Shown here: in pieces, positions 60,507-64,000 of the stretch
How the letters are laid out: each line of letters starts with the position of its first letter
How positions within the stretch are numbered: position 1 is the first letter of the stretch
Origin: DASSJT01 sp963715025
GTDB lineage: Bacteria > Actinomycetota > Actinomycetes > Actinomycetales > Dermatophilaceae
DNA length: 64,000 bases
Reading direction: 5' to 3'
Assembly: GCA_963715025.1 (NCBI GenBank)
Contig: CAVQQQ010000002.1
Coordinates: forward strand, 496,001 to 560,000
Made by a program: the position numbers and the translations under genes
The notes under the pieces: generated by a model
Seen by the model: only the letters and a program-made list of their open reading frames with translations
Told to the model about the DNA's origin: nothing
Database searches by the model: none

Positions 60507-61622
60507 ATGAGGATCGGTATCCCGCGCGAGGTGAAGAACAACGAGTACCGGGTGGCGATCACACCGGCCGGGGTGCACGAGCTGGTGGTGCACGGGCACG
60601 AGGTGTTCGTGGAGCGCGAGGCGGGGGTGGGTTCCTCGATCGCGGACGAGGATTTTGTCGCGGCCGGCGCGAAGATCCTGGACAGCGCTGACGACGTGTG
60701 GGGCACCGGGGAGCTGATCCTGAAGGTGAAGGAGCCGATCGCCTCGGAGTACCCCCGGATGCGGGAGGGGCAGACGCTGTTCACCTACCTGCACCTGGCC
60801 GCCGACCGGCCTTTGACCGAGGAGCTGGCGGCCCGCCGGGTGACCGGGATCGCGTACGAGACGGTGGAGCTGCCCGACCGGTCGCTGCCGCTGCTGGCGC
60901 CGATGAGCGAGGTCGCGGGCCGGCTGGCGCCGCAGGTGGGGGCGCACACGCTGATGCGGGCCCAGGGCGGGCGGGGGATCCTGATGGGCGGGGTCTCCGG
61001 CGTCTACGCCGCCAAGGTGGTCGTGATCGGTGCCGGGGTGTCCGGCATGAACGCGGCGGCGATCGCCCTGGGCATGCAGGCGGAGGTGCTGCTGCTCGAC
61101 CGCGACATGGCCAAGCTGCGGCACGCCGATGCGATCTACCAGGGGCACTGCCAGACCGTGGCCTCCAACGCCTACGAGATCGACCGCGCGATCGCCGATG
61201 CGGACCTCGTGATCGGAGCCGTCCTGGTGGCCGGTGCCAAGGCGCCCAAGCTCGTCAGCAACGAGCAGGTCTCCCGGATGAAGCCCGGGTCGGTGCTGGT
61301 GGACATCTCGATCGACCAGGGCGGGTGCTTCGAGGACTCCCGTCCGACCACGCACGCCGACCCCACCTACCAGGTCCACAACAGCGTGTTCTACTGCGTG
61401 GCGAACATGCCCGGGGCGGTGCCGCACACCTCCACCTACGCGCTGACCAACGTGACCCTGCCGTATGCCGTGGCGCTGGCGAACAAGGGCTGGCGGCAGG
61501 CCCTGGCCGAGGACCGGCCGCTGGCGCTGGGGCTGAACACCTTCGACGGGCACGTCACCAACGGACCGGTCGCCGCGGCCCACGGCATGGAACACCTCGA
61601 CACCGACCGGGTGCTGTCCTGA
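60507..61622 (+). CDS. ald: alanine dehydrogenase
   Basis: 371 residues. IPREVKNNEYRVAITPAGVH at the start, LILKVKEPIASEYPRMREGQ with the conserved substrate-site lysine, TYLHLAAD, the cofactor fold VVVIGAGVSGMNAAAIALGM, and the end ALGLNTFDGHVTNGPVAAAH. It interconverts alanine and pyruvate with NAD. Clear ribosome binding site; ATG 60507. It is immediately upstream of xerD, as ald-like genes are in several actinobacteria. Confidence 0.96.
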   Translation: MRIGIPREVKNNEYRVAITPAGVHELVVHGHEVFVEREAGVGSSIADEDFVAAGAKILDSADDVWGTGELILKVKEPIASEYPRMREGQTLFTYLHLAADRPLTEELAARRVTGIAYETVELPDRSLPLLAPMSEVAGRLAPQVGAHTLMRAQGGRGILMGGVSGVYAAKVVVIGAGVSGMNAAAIALGMQAEVLLLDRDMAKLRHADAIYQGHCQTVASNAYEIDRAIADADLVIGAVLVAGAKAPKLVSNEQVSRMKPGSVLVDISIDQGGCFEDSRPTTHADPTYQVHNSVFYCVANMPGAVPHTSTYALTNVTLPYAVALANKGWRQALAEDRPLALGLNTFDGHVTNGPVAAAHGMEHLDTDRVLS

Positions 61623-61672
61623 CCCCAACCGCCCCACAGGAGGCCGGGCGCAGCCCCCGGCCCCCCACGCCC

Positions 61673-62584
61673 TTGGAGCAGGCTGTCGGCTCCTGGCTCA
61701 CCCACCTCGAGGTCGAGCGCGGCATGTCTGCCAACACACTCGGGTCCTACCGCCGCGACCTGGCGCGCTACACGGCATACCTCCACTCCCATGGACTGGA
61801 GATACCCGACCAGGTGGGCGAGCAGCACGTGACCTCCTTCCTCGCCAGCCTGCGCGAGGGCGACGCCGGCCATTCCCCCCTCGCGGCGTCCTCCGCAGCC
61901 CGAACGCTGGTAGCCGTCCGCGGCTTCCACCGGTTCCTCGCCCTGGAGGGCGACACCCCCGGGGACCCGGCCCGCGACGTCAGCCCTCCGGCGATCCCCT
62001 CACGCCTTCCCAAGGCGATCTCCATTGCGCAGGTTGCGCAGCTGCTCGAGGCCGCCTCCGTGGGCGACACCGCCGTGTCCTTGCGGGACCGGGCTCTGCT
62101 GGAGGTGCTCTACGGGACGGGTGCGCGGATCTCGGAGGCCGTCGGCCTCGACGTCGACGACGTCGACTCCGAGGGCGAGGTGCTGCGGCTGTTCGGCAAG
62201 GGCAGCAAGGAGCGCGTGGTCCCCATCGGGTCGTATGCCCTGGCGGCGCTCGAGACGTATGCCGTACGTTCGCGACCGGTCCTCGCGGCGCGGGGGAAGG
62301 GCACACCAGCGCTGTTCCTCAACCGCCGGGGGGCGCGTCTCGGGCGGCAGAGCGCGTGGGCCGTAGTGCAGCAGTGCGCGCAGCGGGCCGGGCTCACCAG
62401 GCACATCTCGCCGCACACACTGCGGCACTCGTTCGCCACGCACCTGCTGGAAGGTGGCGCCGACGTGCGGGTGGTGCAGGAACTGCTGGGCCACGCCTCG
62501 GTGACGACGACCCAGATCTACACCATGGTGACGGCACAACAACTTCGCGAGGTGTATGTGCAGAGTCATCCGCGTGCGCGCTGA
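61673..62584 (+). CDS. xerD: tyrosine recombinase XerD
   Basis: 303 residues from TTG 61673. SAM-like core-binding domain (WLTHLEVERGMSANTLGSYR) then the catalytic domain with R152 in GARISEAVGLDVDD, Lys in GKGSKERVVP, H-x-x-R in HTLRHSFATHLLEGG, His in LLGHASVTTT and the nucleophile Tyr283. It resolves chromosome dimers at dif with XerC. The start is awkward: AGGAGG at 61638-61643 is 30 bases upstream and no ATG or GTG lies between; a CTG at 61619 overlapping the ald stop is an alternative. Confidence 0.93.
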   Translation: MEQAVGSWLTHLEVERGMSANTLGSYRRDLARYTAYLHSHGLEIPDQVGEQHVTSFLASLREGDAGHSPLAASSAARTLVAVRGFHRFLALEGDTPGDPARDVSPPAIPSRLPKAISIAQVAQLLEAASVGDTAVSLRDRALLEVLYGTGARISEAVGLDVDDVDSEGEVLRLFGKGSKERVVPIGSYALAALETYAVRSRPVLAARGKGTPALFLNRRGARLGRQSAWAVVQQCAQRAGLTRHISPHTLRHSFATHLLEGGADVRVVQELLGHASVTTTQIYTMVTAQQLREVYVQSHPRAR

Positions 62585-62658
62585 TAGGGTCGGGGCGATC
62601 AGCGCGAGGCTGACCGCCGCGGCAGCTTCGCTCACCGACGAGCGGAACGGAACGACCT

Positions 62659-63576
62659 GTGGAGACCGAGGTGACCCAGGCGCCGAAGGAGACGACCCAC
62701 GCCATTCTGCCGGGCACCGAGGCTGCCACGAATGGGCAGGTAGGACCCACCGGCCGCCCGCTCCCACACTTCCCCGAGCCCCCGGAGCTCACCCGCCACG
62801 GTCCCGCCCGCATCATCGCGATGTGCAACCAGAAGGGCGGCGTGGGCAAGACCACCACCACGATCAACCTCGGTGCCGCGCTCGCTGAGCTGGGACGACG
62901 GGTCCTCCTGCTGGACTTCGACCCCCAGGGCGCCCTGTCAGTGGGGCTCGGGATCCCCGCCCACGAGCTCGACCTGACGATCTACAACCTCATCGTGGAG
63001 CAGGGGCACGACGTCCGCGACGCGATCCAGAAGACGTCGGTGCCTGACCTTCATGTCATCCCCGCCAACATCGACCTGTCCGCGGCCGAGGTGCAGCTGG
63101 TGGGCGAGGTGGCCCGCGAGCAGATCCTGGCCCGCGCCCTGCGCCCCGTCCTCGACGACTATGACGTCGTGCTCATCGACTGTCAGCCCTCCCTGGGGCT
63201 GCTCACGGTCAACGCGCTCACCGCGGCGCACGGCGTGATCATCCCGTTGGAGACCGAGTACTTCGCCATGCGCGGCGTGGCCCTCCTGGTCGACACGATC
63301 AACAAGATCATCGACCGGCTCAACCCCCGCCTGGAGATCGACGGCATCCTCGCCACGATGTTCGACATCCGCACGCTGCACAACCGCGAGGTCGTGGCCA
63401 GCGTGGTCGACCACTTCGGCGACCAGGTCTTCGACACCGTCATCAGCCGAACCGTCAAGTTCCCGGACGCCACCCTGGCGGCCGAGCCGATCACCACCTA
63501 CGCGTCGGCCCACGGGGCGGCCGCCGCCTACCGCCAGTTGGCGCGGGAGCTGATTGCCCGTGGCGGAGCACCCTGA
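62659..63576 (+). CDS. parA: ParA/Soj-family ATPase
   Basis: 305 residues. An unstructured N-terminal extension of about 48 residues precedes the deviant Walker A motif CNQKGGVGKTTTTINLG (K59 and K64), then LLLDFDPQGALSVGLG and VVLIDCQPSLGLLTVNAL. Its place before scpA matches the Rv1708-type ParA associated with SMC-ScpAB rather than the oriC parAB locus. GTG 62659. The last 17 bases overlap scpA. Confidence 0.92.
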   Translation: METEVTQAPKETTHAILPGTEAATNGQVGPTGRPLPHFPEPPELTRHGPARIIAMCNQKGGVGKTTTTINLGAALAELGRRVLLLDFDPQGALSVGLGIPAHELDLTIYNLIVEQGHDVRDAIQKTSVPDLHVIPANIDLSAAEVQLVGEVAREQILARALRPVLDDYDVVLIDCQPSLGLLTVNALTAAHGVIIPLETEYFAMRGVALLVDTINKIIDRLNPRLEIDGILATMFDIRTLHNREVVASVVDHFGDQVFDTVISRTVKFPDATLAAEPITTYASAHGAAAAYRQLARELIARGGAP

Positions 63577-64000
63577 CCTGGTGATCACGACGCTTCCCCA
63601 GGGGGAGTCCCAGGTCGGCGGCGTGGAAGGCAGTGCCCCCGACTCGACTGCGGACTCACCCCGACTGGCTCCTGCTCCGGAGCCGTCACCCGACCATGAC
63701 GCTCCCGCGATGACGCCCGGGGGGGTCCTGACGCGGCGCGCGCCGACGAACGCTTTCGAGGTCCACCTCGACGTGTTCTCCGGTCCCTTCGAACTGCTGC
63801 TGGGCCTGATTTCCAAACACAAGCTCGACATCACGGAGGTCGCCCTCGCCCAGGTGACCGACGAGTTCGTCGCCCACATCCGTGCGGCCGAGGCGTCCGA
63901 GAGCGAGTGGGACCTCGGGCAGGCGTCGGAGTTTCTGCTGGTGGCGGCAACCCTGCTCGACCTGAAGGCCTCGCGCCTCCTGCCGCAGACCGGGCCCGAC
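63560..64000 (+). CDS. scpA: segregation and condensation protein A, 3' end outside the window
   Basis: 147 residues are visible and the frame is still open at base 64000. After an acidic, Pro-rich N-terminal extension of about 65 residues, the ScpA kleisin start appears: FEVHLDVFSGPFELLLGLIS, KHKLDITEVALAQVTDEFV and EFLLVAATLLDLKASRLLP. It bridges SMC heads together with ScpB. GTG 63560 overlaps the parA 3' end, so the two are coupled. Confidence 0.92.
   Translation, partial: MAEHPDLVITTLPQGESQVGGVEGSAPDSTADSPRLAPAPEPSPDHDAPAMTPGGVLTRRAPTNAFEVHLDVFSGPFELLLGLISKHKLDITEVALAQVTDEFVAHIRAAEASESEWDLGQASEFLLVAATLLDLKASRLLPQTGPD

Noticed and set aside
1..64000. CRISPR array, rRNA genes or further tRNAs
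   Set aside because: No regularly spaced repeats and no other cloverleaf or rRNA-like sequence was recognised.

Overview
The window is high-GC DNA with GTG and TTG starts, many ATGA/GTGA gene overlaps and -10 hexamers (TAGGAT, TAGGCT, TAGACT) placed 6-8 bases before start codons. The gene content is actinobacterial: phosphatidylinositol-mannoside genes (pgsA-patA-pimA), PdxS/PdxT, a TGS-type ThrRS, and the run thrS-HIT-pgsA-patA-pimA-pdxS-pdxT-yebC-ruvCAB-yajC-secDF-apt-relA-ppi-MBL-hisS. This order matches the Rv2580c-Rv2614c region of Mycobacterium tuberculosis as I remember it. The likely source is a high-GC actinomycete of the Micrococcales/Intrasporangiaceae kind; that assignment is inference.

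Layout. Bases 1-6164 hold a secreted or membrane protein cut by the window edge, a GH13 glucosidase, a CapA-like lipoprotein, pabB-pabC, a PGPGW membrane protein and tRNA-Val(CAC). Bases 6177-11575 are an accessory segment bounded by imperfect direct repeats of about 87 bp, the first starting 13 bases after the tRNA. It holds small unknown genes, a recently tandem-duplicated zinc-finger gene, a lipoprotein, an N-terminally truncated ECF sigma factor with an intact membrane partner, and fragments; no integrase is present. Bases 11589-26768 are a patchwork: a CYTH-CHAD protein, a P-type ATPase without the usual ion ligands, PPK2, SulP, diacylglycerol kinase and PAP2, then a 411-bp duplication carrying a MOSC-like gene, with remnants of a serine recombinase and of an NRPS-like adenylation domain. 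Bases 26934-31265 are a TetR regulator, a 29-bp operator palindrome and a fadA2-fabG4-htdX type fatty-acid operon. Bases 31262-34818 hold an acetyltransferase, a GH1 beta-glucosidase and a broken MFS transporter.

From 35056 to the end the genes are housekeeping: ThrRS; phosphatidylinositol and mannoside assembly; pyridoxal phosphate synthase (PdxS and PdxT, separated by an SDR and a broken regulator); Holliday junction resolution; protein export; purine salvage and (p)ppGpp metabolism; a cyclophilin; HisRS; alanine dehydrogenase; XerD; ParA; and the start of ScpA.

Two cross-cutting features stand out. At least nine sites between about 8.2 and 44.7 kb break a reading frame by a single base, mostly in short G or C runs; none was noticed in 45-64 kb. 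Several intergenic terminators share the same GTATGCCGG core. The most interesting leads are the P-type ATPase without canonical M4/M5/M6 ligands, a 40-codon leaderless ORF coupled to yajC-secDF, the repeat-bounded segment beside tRNA-Val, and the TetR palindrome.
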